This document shows, piece after piece, positions 6,251 through 13,804 of a DNA stretch of 16,915 nucleotides. The notes under the pieces are model-generated. The model was not told the origin of the DNA. It saw only the letters and a list, made by a program, of their open reading frames with translations, and did no database searches. How positions within the stretch are numbered: position 1 is the first letter of the stretch; each line of letters starts with the position of its first letter. A program made the position numbers and the translations under genes. Source of the stretch: RYN-433 sp036558265 (lineage in GTDB: Bacteria; Planctomycetota; Phycisphaerae; Tepidisphaerales; Tepidisphaeraceae); NCBI GenBank assembly GCA_036558265.1, contig DATBFY010000423.1, positions 1 through 16,915 on the forward strand, given 5' to 3'.

Positions 6251-7381
6251 TCAGCCTAACCCCGGAAGGCCGACGCTGAGTGTCAGCAGGGTCACGTCGT
6301 CCTCCAGCGGATGTCCCAGGGTGAAGGCGTCCACCGAGCCGAGCAGCCCGTCCAGGAGTGCGGCGCCGCCGCCACGGTGCCGGGCGATCGCCTCCTCGAG
6401 CCGCTCGATGCCGAAGTAACCGTCGTCCCCCGCCGCTTCGGGCACGCCGTCGGTATAGAACAGGATCCCGCTGTTGGGCGGCAGCGGCGCCGTCGCGATG
6501 TCCCAGTCCGCCTCGGGGTACGCGCCAGAGACCAGCGGTCCCGTCGGGTGCAACCGGGCGAGGATTCGGCCCTGCCGAAATACCAGTGGCGCGGGGTGGC
6601 CGGCGTTGACGTACTCGATCAATCCGCGGCCCGCGTCGACGCGCGCCGCCACCAGCGTGACGAACCGGCCGTCGCCGAATGGCGCGACGCTCGCCGCGAG
6701 GGTGGCGATGACCGCCGCCGGCGGGTAGCCGGCCGGCGCGGCGGAGTGGAAGGCCTGTCGGATCAGGGCCGTCAGCATGGCCGCGGGGGCGCCGTGCCCC
6801 GACACGTCGGCGATCAGCAGCGCTACGGCCCTGGGGCCGGCGTCCGCGTAATCGGCCAGGTCCCCGCCCAGTTCCACACACGGGCGACACCGCAGCGCGA
6901 CCGAGGCCCCGCTGCCGCTCAGCCGGCATTCGCCGGCGGGTAGCATCCCCTGCTGGAGCCGGCTGGCCTCGGCAAGTTCGCGGGCGATTCGCCGCGCCGC
7001 GCGGTCGGCCGTCCGCCGCGCATCCCGGTGCTCCAGGCAACGGTGGACCAGCACGCGCAGGACGTCCGCGTCGAGCGGCGTGGGCACGCAATACGCGGCC
7101 CCGCCGCGCAGGGCCCGGGCGACCAAATGCGAGCGTACCGCGTCGTAGGTGAAGATCACCGAGGTCTCGGCAGCGCGATCGGCCCAGTCCTGGGCGGCAA
7201 TCAGTGAGGTCTCGGTTAGCTCGCAGACGATCAGGTCCGGGGGCGGCGGGCCGGCCATCGCCTGCGAAACCGCACCCAGCGACTCGGCGACGGTCAGGTC
7301 ATGGGCGAGCGCGAGCGCCACTTCGACGGCCCGGGCGGTGCGCGCATCGGCGTGCCAGAGCAGCAGCGTGGCCGGTTGCAT
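6251..7381 (-). CDS. PP2C-type (SpoIIE/RsbU) serine phosphatase with degenerate receiver domain
   Basis: A 376-residue cytoplasmic protein. Residues 5-118 have the alternating beta-alpha pattern of a response-regulator receiver, but key residues are missing. The strand that should carry the phospho-acceptor Asp reads IVCELTE (Glu54), and the conserved Lys before the final Pro is Thr101. It is therefore probably a pseudo-receiver. Residues 119-148 form a helical linker ending LQQGMLP, typical for RsbU-like enzymes. Residues about 160-372 are the PP2C/SpoIIE phosphatase: LGGD (171-174), ADVSGHG (191-197), NAGHPAPL (259-266), YTDGVPEA (309-316) and EDDVTLLTL (360-368). The metal-binding Asp residues D174, D192, D311 and D362 are present. 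Such enzymes dephosphorylate anti-anti-sigma factors in partner-switching cascades. No anti-sigma or STAS gene is adjacent, so the partner lies elsewhere. The Shine-Dalgarno is weak (AGGG). Confidence 0.9.
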   Translation of the reverse strand: MQPATLLLWHADARTARAVEVALALAHDLTVAESLGAVSQAMAGPPPPDLIVCELTETSLIAAQDWADRAAETSVIFTYDAVRSHLVARALRGGAAYCVPTPLDADVLRVLVHRCLEHRDARRTADRAARRIARELAEASRLQQGMLPAGECRLSGSGASVALRCRPCVELGGDLADYADAGPRAVALLIADVSGHGAPAAMLTALIRQAFHSAAPAGYPPAAVIATLAASVAPFGDGRFVTLVAARVDAGRGLIEYVNAGHPAPLVFRQGRILARLHPTGPLVSGAYPEADWDIATAPLPPNSGILFYTDGVPEAAGDDGYFGIERLEEAIARHRGGGAALLDGLLGSVDAFTLGHPLEDDVTLLTLSVGLPGLG

Positions 7382-7496
7382 GATCCCTAAAGCATATCGA
7401 TCACTTGCCGAACTGACGAGGATCGCTGGGGGCAGTCACCCGGCCGAGCGGGGGATGCGGCGGGGATTGGGCAGGTACCGTGTCGGCCGGGCCACC

Positions 7497-7670
7497 TCAG
7501 TGCGCGACCGTCTTGGAGAACACGTTGATCACCACGACGCCCGGCAGGATCAGCACGATCCCGACGACGGCGGGCGCGTCGAGCGATTGGCGGTAGAGGA
7601 CGCGGCCCGTCGCGGCCACCAGGACGATGCCGGCGCCGGACCAGACCGCGTACGCCACGCCGCTCGGGGT
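7497..7670 (-). pseudogene. C-terminal remnant of an SMR-family (EmrE/QacE-like) multidrug transporter
   Basis: The minus-strand frame ending at 7497 encodes about 57 residues that match the last half of small multidrug resistance proteins. GVAYAVWSGAGIVLV corresponds to transmembrane helix 3 (compare G-x-A-Y-A-x-W-S-G-x-G-I-V-L in EmrE). SLDAPAVVGIVLILPGVVVIN corresponds to helix 4, and the gene ends at the normal SMR C-terminus. Helices 1 and 2, including the membrane-embedded Glu essential for drug/proton exchange, are missing. The upstream sequence switches to a different, dockerin-like coding frame. There is no start codon with a ribosome-binding site. It is therefore a truncated, presumably dead gene. 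The longer frame that continues to 7880 is a read-through of unrelated sequence. Confidence 0.8.
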
Positions 7671-7776
7671 AGTCGGCGAAGTTGACCTTGCCGTCGAGGT
7701 TGGCGTCGTCGTCGAGGGGGGCGATGCGGATCCAGTTGATGTTGCCGACCCATGTCTCAACCGCATCGCACCGGGG
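7671..7776 (-). pseudogene. Dockerin-like gene fragment fused to the SMR remnant
   Basis: In another minus-strand frame, opened by TGA at 7779-7777, the sequence reads AVETWVGNINWIRIAPLDDD, then ANLDGKVNFADY. The D-x-N-x-D-G-x-V-N-F-x-D pattern is the calcium-binding loop and helix of type I dockerin-like repeats. These are common near the C-terminus of planctomycete secreted proteins. Only one repeat is present, and it breaks off exactly where SMR similarity begins in a different frame. Upstream, in the neighbouring frame, QYDPGAMRLRH could be the preceding part of the same gene after a frameshift; this is uncertain. It is a gene remnant with no start or stop of its own. Confidence 0.6.
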
Positions 7777-7928
7777 TCATACTGCGAGACGATCGGGTGC
7801 CCCGCGCGTCTTCGTGGCGAGCTGGCGGACAAGCGGATGGTCGAACCCGTCAGGCCGGGCTGGTGGGCGATCAGCGACAAGGGCGCCGGCGCCGGCCGCT
7901 GCGGCGAGCCGGAATGGGCCCGGTCAAT
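7777..7928. other. Unassigned stretch between the remnants and the CE1 esterase gene
   Basis: No family was recognised on either strand. It contains a perfect 12-bp palindrome GCCGGCGCCGGC (7885-7896). This lies downstream of the CE1 esterase stop on the minus strand, but it has no loop or T-tract and is a poor terminator. Together with the 115 bp at 7382-7496 and the two gene fragments, this makes about 550 bp without an intact gene. Confidence 0.4.
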
Positions 7929-8816
7929 TCAGCGGAAGATGCGCTGGACGAAGTGATAGAGGCTGTTCTTCCAATGGCGGGGGTCGTGGGCGTTGTCATC
8001 GACGTGCCAGATGTGGGGCACGTCGTGTCCCTTGAGATAGGCGTGGACGCCCTGGCTGATGCGGATCAGGCCGTCCTTCTTGCCGCAGGAAATGAAGAGC
8101 AGCTTGAGCCTGGCCTTGGCGGCGGCGGGGTCGGGGAGGAGTTGGTTGGCGGGCCTGGTGTTGGGGGCGGCGGAGAAGGCGCCGACCCAGGCGAAGGTGT
8201 CGAGGTGCGCGAGTCCGAAGTTGAGGGATTGCCCGGCGCCCATCGACAGGCCGGCGATCGCTCGGTGCTCGCGGTCGGCCTGGACGGAATAGCGCGACTC
8301 AATCGTGGGGATGACGTCCTTGAGCAGATCCTGCTCGAAGGCGGCGAACGCGGGGGCGGATCGGAAGACGTCTCCTTCGGCCCGGTCGTTCTTCTGCGCC
8401 CGGCCGTTGGGCATGACGACGATCATGGGGGTGGCGTTGCCGTCGGCGATCAGGTTGTCGAGGAGGACGTTGGGGGTGGCGAAGCGCTGCCACTCGGTCT
8501 CGTCGCCGCCGATGCCGTGCAGGAGGTAGAGGACGGGGTACTTCTTGTCCTTGGCGTAGCCGGGCGGCGTGTAGACCTGCATCTTGCGGGTGGCGCCGAC
8601 GGACTTGGAGTCGTAGCTGATCATCTCGAGCTGGCCGTGGGCGACGCCGTCGCGTTTGGCGTCGAAGCCAGTAGGGGGTTCGGGGAACGCCGGGACATCG
8701 TCGGGGTTCAGGACGATGGGGCCGCCGCCGCCGGGGCCGCGCCTGCGCTCCTGGGCGAGGCTGGCGGAGGTGAGGAGGGTGAGGGCGAGCAGGGCGGTGA
8801 AGAGGGATCGGGGCAT
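7929..8816 (-). CDS. Secreted CE1-family esterase (feruloyl/acetylxylan esterase-like)
   Basis: A 295-residue alpha/beta-hydrolase with a signal peptide (MPRSLFTALLALTLLTSASLAQ). The oxyanion region is VLYLLHGIGGDETEW (95-109), and the nucleophile elbow is G189-L-S191-M-G193. The probable acid is D248 (CGKKDG) and the base H277 (DNAHDPRHW). These are the features of the esterase D/CE1 group, which removes acetyl or feruloyl groups from xylan. AGGGAG lies 10 nt before the ATG. The GH51 gene ends 66 bp upstream on the same strand, so the two probably form an operon read from the divergent promoter region near 11050. An equivalent but longer CE1 lies on the plus strand of the same locus. Ester specificity cannot be decided from sequence alone. 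Confidence 0.88.
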   Translation of the reverse strand: MPRSLFTALLALTLLTSASLAQERRRGPGGGGPIVLNPDDVPAFPEPPTGFDAKRDGVAHGQLEMISYDSKSVGATRKMQVYTPPGYAKDKKYPVLYLLHGIGGDETEWQRFATPNVLLDNLIADGNATPMIVVMPNGRAQKNDRAEGDVFRSAPAFAAFEQDLLKDVIPTIESRYSVQADREHRAIAGLSMGAGQSLNFGLAHLDTFAWVGAFSAAPNTRPANQLLPDPAAAKARLKLLFISCGKKDGLIRISQGVHAYLKGHDVPHIWHVDDNAHDPRHWKNSLYHFVQRIFR

Positions 8817-8882
8817 GTTGTGAGTTCTCCCTGGATTGGAACCGAGCCGGTCGCGGGACGCGCGCTTGGGAAGATTCGAGAT

Positions 8883-10985
8883 CTATCGGGGTATCGCGGT
8901 CAGGCGCAGGATCGTAAAGGAATTGGAGGGGAACGTGTGGTGGAACGACGGTGATGCGCCGGTCACTGTGTCTTGTCTGGGTGCAATGTTCGTGGGCTTA
9001 TCGACGGTGTTGACAGCCTTGGGGTCGCCGCCGCTGAGGACGATTGCGGCGCCGGTGGGTTCCACGCGTGTTGTGCCCTGGAGGTTGATCGTCATATCGA
9101 CGGCGTTTTCACTCGGGTTAACGACCTTGATGATCGTGGCATGAGTGGCCGCCGCATAATTCGCGGAGGCGAACAGTGGAGGAGCGGCAGTGGGGGAATT
9201 CTGCGGTGCATCGGTCGCGGCGGCGATGTTCAGCCGCGTCGGCAGGACGACGTCCCCCTTGTTCTGGGCGAGTATGGCCTGGGCGTAGTAGCTCGGCGAG
9301 CCGAAGCTGTGCAGGGCGTCGTATCCGATCAGGTTCGTGGGCCACTGCCAGGCCTTGGGGTAGCCCTTGGCCGGGTCCGCCGGGCTGACGTTGACCAGCA
9401 GGGGGGCGTAGCACTCCATCGGGATGACGTCGGCGTTCTTTTCCAGGCCCATGACGAACGCGGCGTCGGCGAGGGCCGCGTTGAGATTGGGGGTGGGGCG
9501 GCCCTCCTGGGTCGCCCATTCGCCGACGAAGGTCTGGATGCCGTCGGGCTGGCGGCTGTTCCATGCGCCGCCGCCGAACTTCATCCGGGCCGGGTCCAGC
9601 GCCTTGTCGTACTGCGCGGCTTGAATCATCAGTTGCTTGGCGCTGCGGTAGAAATGGTCGTCGTAGAGGTCGGGCTTGAAACTTTTGACCGGGGCGGTGG
9701 CGATGATCTTGAGATGGGGGTAGCGCTGGCGGATGGCCTTGGCCATCTGCGTGAATCGGCCGTCGTAGCTGCCGGACTTGTCGAACCAGTCCTCGTTGCC
9801 AATCTCGACGTAGTGGAGGGGGAAGGGTTCGGCAAAGCCGTCGGCGGCGCGGCGCTTGCCCCACTCGCTGTCGGCCGCGCCGCTGACGTATTCGATCTCT
9901 TCCAGGGCCTCCCGCGTGTATTGAGCCATCTCGGGGCTGCCGGCGTCAACGTGCTGGCGATTGAGCACGTATCCGGCGAACAGCGCCAGCACCGGTTCGG
10001 CGTCAAGCTGCTTGCACCAGAGCAGGTACTGGGGCAGGCCAAAGCCGTCGGAGGAGCGATAGCCCCAGCAGCCCATGTGCCCGGGTCGCTGGTCGGCCGG
10101 GCCGATCATCTGCTTCCAGTTGAAGCGGGTGGCGAAGGTGCTGCCCTCGACGTAGTTGCCGCCGGGCAAACGGATGAAGGCGGGATGCAGGTCGGCCATC
10201 AGCTTCATCAGGTCGGGGCGCAATCCGCCGGGGACGTTCTGATAGGTCGGCGGGAAAAGGGAGACGAGGCTGAACGTGACGCTGCCCTTGCCGGTGGCCG
10301 AGAGCACGAAGCGGGCCTTGGCGGTGACGGGGGCGTCGTGGCGGGTGGTGAGGGTCAGCGAGTACTTCTGCCAGGCGCCGGTGAGGGGCGGCGTGTCGGA
10401 CCTGGCGACGGTAAGGTTGCCATCATCGAGGACAAGCGAGGCGGTGACCGGGCCGGCGAAGCCGCCGGCAGCCCTGGCGTAGAAACTGGCGGTGTAGGTC
10501 GTGTCGGGGCGGACGGGGATGCCCCAGAAGCCGTCATTGGCGACGCCAGCGGTCTTGCCGGAAAGGTCAAGCCGCAGGCTTAGCGGGAGGGCGGAATTGA
10601 CCGGTTCGTTGCGGTCGAGAGTGGCGGTGCCGTCGCCGACGAGCGACCAGTGGACCGGCAAGTCCTGGGGCGCGGGGGCGGCGGGCGTGGCGTGCCCGCG
10701 GCGTGGTGGCGGGTCCTGGAACGTGCGGTTCTGGATCAACTCGGCGAAGAGGCCGCCGTCGTAGCTGTGGTTGATCTCTTCGGTCATCAACCCATAGAAG
10801 GTCGGGGGAATGGTGACGGAGGGCTTGTTGACGTCCACGTCGAGGGTGGCCGAGACGCCGGCGGCGGCCACGGCGGCAGCGCCAGGGGGCTTGGCCGGCG
10901 CGGCCGGTGTGCCCTGGGCAATGGCCGCCGATCCCGGAATGAGGAGCAACCCGACCAGTGTGATCACGATGCGGGCGGGGGTCAT
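8883..10985 (-). CDS. GH51 alpha-L-arabinofuranosidase, secreted
   Basis: A 700-residue protein with a signal peptide (about 1-24) and an Ala/Pro-rich linker. Family GH51 is shown by YGLMTEEINHSYDGGLFAEL (64-83), VSLFPPTYQ (241-249), and GLRPDLM...IRLPGGNYVEG (254-281). The acid/base is E398 (EIGNED) and the nucleophile E489 (FVGEW). A beta-sandwich, probably a CBM4-like module, lies between the opening motif and the barrel (about 110-245), as in the large GH51 group. The C-terminal beta domain spans roughly 560-700. The enzyme releases arabinofuranose side chains from arabinoxylan or arabinan. GGAGG lies 8 nt before ATG 10985. It is the first gene of the minus-strand arm, followed after 66 bp by the CE1 esterase. 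Long plus-strand frames over it are GC-driven shadows. Confidence 0.93.
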   Translation of the reverse strand: MTPARIVITLVGLLLIPGSAAIAQGTPAAPAKPPGAAAVAAAGVSATLDVDVNKPSVTIPPTFYGLMTEEINHSYDGGLFAELIQNRTFQDPPPRRGHATPAAPAPQDLPVHWSLVGDGTATLDRNEPVNSALPLSLRLDLSGKTAGVANDGFWGIPVRPDTTYTASFYARAAGGFAGPVTASLVLDDGNLTVARSDTPPLTGAWQKYSLTLTTRHDAPVTAKARFVLSATGKGSVTFSLVSLFPPTYQNVPGGLRPDLMKLMADLHPAFIRLPGGNYVEGSTFATRFNWKQMIGPADQRPGHMGCWGYRSSDGFGLPQYLLWCKQLDAEPVLALFAGYVLNRQHVDAGSPEMAQYTREALEEIEYVSGAADSEWGKRRAADGFAEPFPLHYVEIGNEDWFDKSGSYDGRFTQMAKAIRQRYPHLKIIATAPVKSFKPDLYDDHFYRSAKQLMIQAAQYDKALDPARMKFGGGAWNSRQPDGIQTFVGEWATQEGRPTPNLNAALADAAFVMGLEKNADVIPMECYAPLLVNVSPADPAKGYPKAWQWPTNLIGYDALHSFGSPSYYAQAILAQNKGDVVLPTRLNIAAATDAPQNSPTAAPPLFASANYAAATHATIIKVVNPSENAVDMTINLQGTTRVEPTGAAIVLSGGDPKAVNTVDKPTNIAPRQDTVTGASPSFHHTFPSNSFTILRLTAIPR

Positions 10986-11049
10986 CGAACGATCCTCCGA
11001 TCAATCAGAATGTCCATGCGTGGTCCGAGTCGGCAGCCGAGCGGATCGC

Positions 11050-11057
11050 ATTCTAAC
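11050..11057 (-). promoter_or_regulatory. Possible -10 element for the GH51-CE1 arm
   Basis: GTTAGAAT on the minus strand is identical to the -10 region of the much stronger promoter at 861-868. It lies about 65 nt upstream of the GH51 ATG. No good TTGACA is found 16-18 bp upstream, so an activator may be needed. On the plus strand a weak pair TTGTTC, 16 bp, CACAAT (about 11085-11112) could serve GH10. Confidence 0.35.
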
Positions 11058-11177
11058 GCCGAACGGTGGATCACCCGAGCTTATTGTTCCCGGCACGGAC
11101 TTCTGCACAATGATTCGTCTATCCAGGCTTGCTCCCGGAGTACAGCGGCCCGCCTCCGGTTCGGAAAGGATGGAACG

Positions 11178-12374
11178 ATGAGTCGCCGTGCCGAACGTCA
11201 GGTCCGGTCTGTGGCAACCAGTTTGGGCGCCACGCTTCTGGCCCTCGCGGCGGCCATTGCCGCGGAGCCCAGGCCCGCATCCAGGCCCGCCGGCGCGCCG
11301 AGTTCGGCGCCGGTCGTAGACCAACGAGGGCCGACGGTCAAAGATACCTACCGGAATTTCTTTCTGATCGGCATGGCCGGCGACCTGCCGGGCAATTATT
11401 CGGATGCCGAAAAGACGCTGGTCAACGAGAATTTCAACGTTGTGACGCCGGAAAACTGCATGAAGCCGGGGCCGGTTCATCCCGACGAGAATACCTGGCG
11501 GTTCGACCGGCCGGACGCGCTGGTGGCGTGGTGCGCGGAGAACCACATCGCCGTCCACGGCCACACGCTGGTGTGGCATGCCCAGACGGGCAACTGGTTC
11601 TTCCGCGAGGGTGACAAGGCGGTGGTCATCGGCCGCCTGAAGGAACATATCCGCACGCTGGTGGGCCGATACAAGGGTCGGGTCGGGAGTTGGGACGTCG
11701 TCAATGAGGCGATCAACGATCGCGGCGACGACCAGACGGCTGGGACGGAGAACCTCCGCAACTCGGCATGGTTGCGGATCATCGGGCCGGAGTACCTGAC
11801 GCTGGCCTTCAGGTTCGCGCACGAAGCCGACCCGGGCGCCAGGTTGTACTACAACGACTATGGGATCGAGTCCGGCGCCAAGCACGGGAGCTCGATGGTG
11901 CTGCTCAAACGCTTGATCAAGGATGGCGTGCCGATCCACGGCGTGGGGATCCAGGGCCACTGGAGCACGATGGGCGTGCCGTACGCCGCCCTCGATCAGG
12001 CGATCTCCGATTATGCCTCGCTGGGATTAAAGGTCAGCATTTCGGAATTGGACGTGACGATCCGCGGCGCGGCGGGAGGGCAGTTCGGCCCCGGTGCCGG
12101 CGCGGGTGGGCGGCGGTTCGGCGGCGCCGCTGCGCCGGCCTCTCCGCAAGATCTCAAGGCGCAGGCGGACGCTTACGCGCGGATCTTCGCGATCCTGATC
12201 AAGCACCAGGACGTGGTGGAACGGGTGACGTTCTGGGGCCTGAGTGACCGCCGCACCTGGCGCTTCGGACAGCACCCGTTGATCTTCGACGCCGACAACC
12301 GGCGCAAGCCGGCCTACGCGGCGATCGTCGATGCGCTGCTGCACCCGAATCCCAATTTAGTCGCACCACGGTGA
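11178..12374 (+). CDS. GH10 endo-1,4-beta-xylanase, secreted
   Basis: A 398-residue protein that starts at ATG 11178, with AAAGGA seven nt upstream; the longer open frame starting at 10650 overlaps GH51 and has no support. A signal peptide (about 1-29, ending AAIAAE) and a Pro/Ala linker precede the GH10 barrel (about 52-395). Motifs are VTPENCMKPGPV (89-100), HGHTLVWHAQTGNWF (127-141), the acid/base E177 in WDVVNEAIN, and the nucleophile E290 in ISELDVTI. WGLSDRRTW lies near the end. The enzyme hydrolyses the xylan backbone outside the cell. Directly after the nucleophile strand, residues 297-323 are an unusual Gly/Ala-rich insertion. It diverges from GH51 across a 192-bp intergenic region and is followed after 165 bp by a CE1 esterase. 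The assignment is firm. Confidence 0.95.
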   Translation: MSRRAERQVRSVATSLGATLLALAAAIAAEPRPASRPAGAPSSAPVVDQRGPTVKDTYRNFFLIGMAGDLPGNYSDAEKTLVNENFNVVTPENCMKPGPVHPDENTWRFDRPDALVAWCAENHIAVHGHTLVWHAQTGNWFFREGDKAVVIGRLKEHIRTLVGRYKGRVGSWDVVNEAINDRGDDQTAGTENLRNSAWLRIIGPEYLTLAFRFAHEADPGARLYYNDYGIESGAKHGSSMVLLKRLIKDGVPIHGVGIQGHWSTMGVPYAALDQAISDYASLGLKVSISELDVTIRGAAGGQFGPGAGAGGRRFGGAAAPASPQDLKAQADAYARIFAILIKHQDVVERVTFWGLSDRRTWRFGQHPLIFDADNRRKPAYAAIVDALLHPNPNLVAPR

Positions 12375-12539
12375 TCGCCCGTAAGGTCTCCGTGGAGCGG
12401 CGCAAGTGCCTCGGGTGTTCCTATCCGAGCTGGCGGCCAAGCAGATTATTCGTCATTCGATGTGATACGCGGTATCGTCACGACACGGCAGCGCCTGCCT
12501 CGAGTGACACCGCGCCAGAATGATCGAACAGGAATCACC

Positions 12540-13781
12540 ATGAAACGCGCTCTCTTCGGGATCTCCGTGTTACCGCTCCTGGCTGGGGTGCCGGCCTGGG
12601 GACAGGTCGGCCAGCCGGTGGCGGAAGATTTCACGCCGTCGACGCTGAACCAACCCGGCCAGAAATATCCCCAGGTGAACTCGCAGCGCTTTGTGCGATT
12701 CCGCGTCGTGGCGCCCGGGGCGCAGGGCGTCAGGGTGGGTCTGGGGCGCGGGGGTACGCAGCTCATCAAGGGCGAGGACGGCGCATGGACGGGGACCACG
12801 CCCAATCCGCTGGACGAGGGCTTCCATTACTATCACCTCACGATTGACGGAGGGACGTTCAATGACCCTGGCACGGGGAACTTCTACGGCTCGACGCGAT
12901 GGGAAAGCGGCATCGAGATTCCCGCTCACGACCGGGACTTCTACGCGCTGAAGGACGTTCCCCACGGCCACGTGCAGCAGATCCTCTTTCCCTCCAAGAG
13001 CACCAACACCTCTCGCCGGGCCTTTGTGTATACGCCACCCGATTATGAGAAGGATCAGAACAAGCGCTATCCGGTGCTGTACCTCCAGCACGGCTGGGGC
13101 GAGGATGAAACAGCGTGGAGCGTGCAGGGGCACGCGAACCTGATCATGGATAACCTGATCGCGGAGGGAAAGGTAAAGCCTTTTCTGATCGTGATGACGT
13201 ACGGCATGACCAATGACATTCGGCCGGGACGTCCGCCCGCTACGGCGCCTGTCGCGCGTGCGACGGCAACGGGGGCTGGGGCGGGCGCCGCGGGCCAGCC
13301 GGTGGCCGGGGCGAAGGCCGCGACCCAGCCTACGACGCGAAGGGTTGGAGGCCTCGCCAACTTCAACATCAAGCCGTTCCAGACCGTTCTTGTGGACGAG
13401 CTGATTCCCTACGTTGACGCGAACTTTCGCACGCTGGCCGATCAGCCCCACCGTGGGATGGCTGGTTTGTCGATGGGTGGGATGGAAACGAAGCGGATCA
13501 CGCTGGCGAACCTCGACAAGTTTTCCCAAATCGGTCTGTTCAGCGGGGGCACGATCACGCCTGAAGATGTCGATAAGACGCCCGGCTTCAAGGAGAAGAT
13601 TAAAGTCGTGTTGTGCAGTTGCGGCAGCCGGGAGAATCCCGCGAACATCAACGGCAATCACGAAGCACTGGAGAAGATCGGCGTCAAGAACACCGCATAC
13701 GTTTCGCCGGATACGGCACACGAGTTTCTGACCTGGCGGCGGAGCCTGCACGAATTTGCGCCGCTGCTGTTCCAGGACTGA
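12540..13781 (+). CDS. Secreted CE1 esterase with N-terminal E-set/CBM48-like domain
   Basis: A 413-residue protein with a signal peptide (MKRALFGISVLPLLAGVPAWG). Residues about 48-130 form an E-set/CBM48-like beta-sandwich (FVRFRVVAPGAQGVRVGL, LDEGFHYYHLTIDG), as in many bacterial CE1 esterases. The hydrolase domain (about 145-413) has VLYLQHGWGEDETAW (179-193), nucleophile S311 in GLSMGG, and base H394 in DTAHEFLTWRRSLHEF. At the acid position the sequence is CGSRE, so E365 aligns with the Asp of the sister esterase. Residues 228-268 are an Ala/Gly/Pro/Thr-rich insert. ATG 12540 has AGGAA about 6 nt upstream. A DJ-1/PfpI gene follows by 23 bp and is surely co-transcribed. The likely role is deacylation of xylan oligosaccharides made by GH10. 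Confidence 0.9.
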   Translation: MKRALFGISVLPLLAGVPAWGQVGQPVAEDFTPSTLNQPGQKYPQVNSQRFVRFRVVAPGAQGVRVGLGRGGTQLIKGEDGAWTGTTPNPLDEGFHYYHLTIDGGTFNDPGTGNFYGSTRWESGIEIPAHDRDFYALKDVPHGHVQQILFPSKSTNTSRRAFVYTPPDYEKDQNKRYPVLYLQHGWGEDETAWSVQGHANLIMDNLIAEGKVKPFLIVMTYGMTNDIRPGRPPATAPVARATATGAGAGAAGQPVAGAKAATQPTTRRVGGLANFNIKPFQTVLVDELIPYVDANFRTLADQPHRGMAGLSMGGMETKRITLANLDKFSQIGLFSGGTITPEDVDKTPGFKEKIKVVLCSCGSRENPANINGNHEALEKIGVKNTAYVSPDTAHEFLTWRRSLHEFAPLLFQD

Positions 13782-13804
13782 CCTTCCCAGAGCGGAGGAA
13801 GACG

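Noticed and set aside
5973..7091. 372-codon minus-strand frame overlapping the PP2C and VOC genes
   Set aside because: It is Arg/Gly/Pro-rich and out of frame with both recognised proteins.
7752..8954. 400-codon plus-strand frame
   Set aside because: It is antisense to the CE1 esterase, which has a clear catalytic triad and signal peptide. The frame's product is low-complexity Gly/Val/Glu.
8973..10583. 536-codon plus-strand frame
   Set aside because: It is antisense to GH51, which has both catalytic Glu motifs. Open reverse frames are expected at this GC content.
12570..13751. 393-codon minus-strand frame
   Set aside because: It is the antisense shadow of the second CE1 esterase, with no family motifs.
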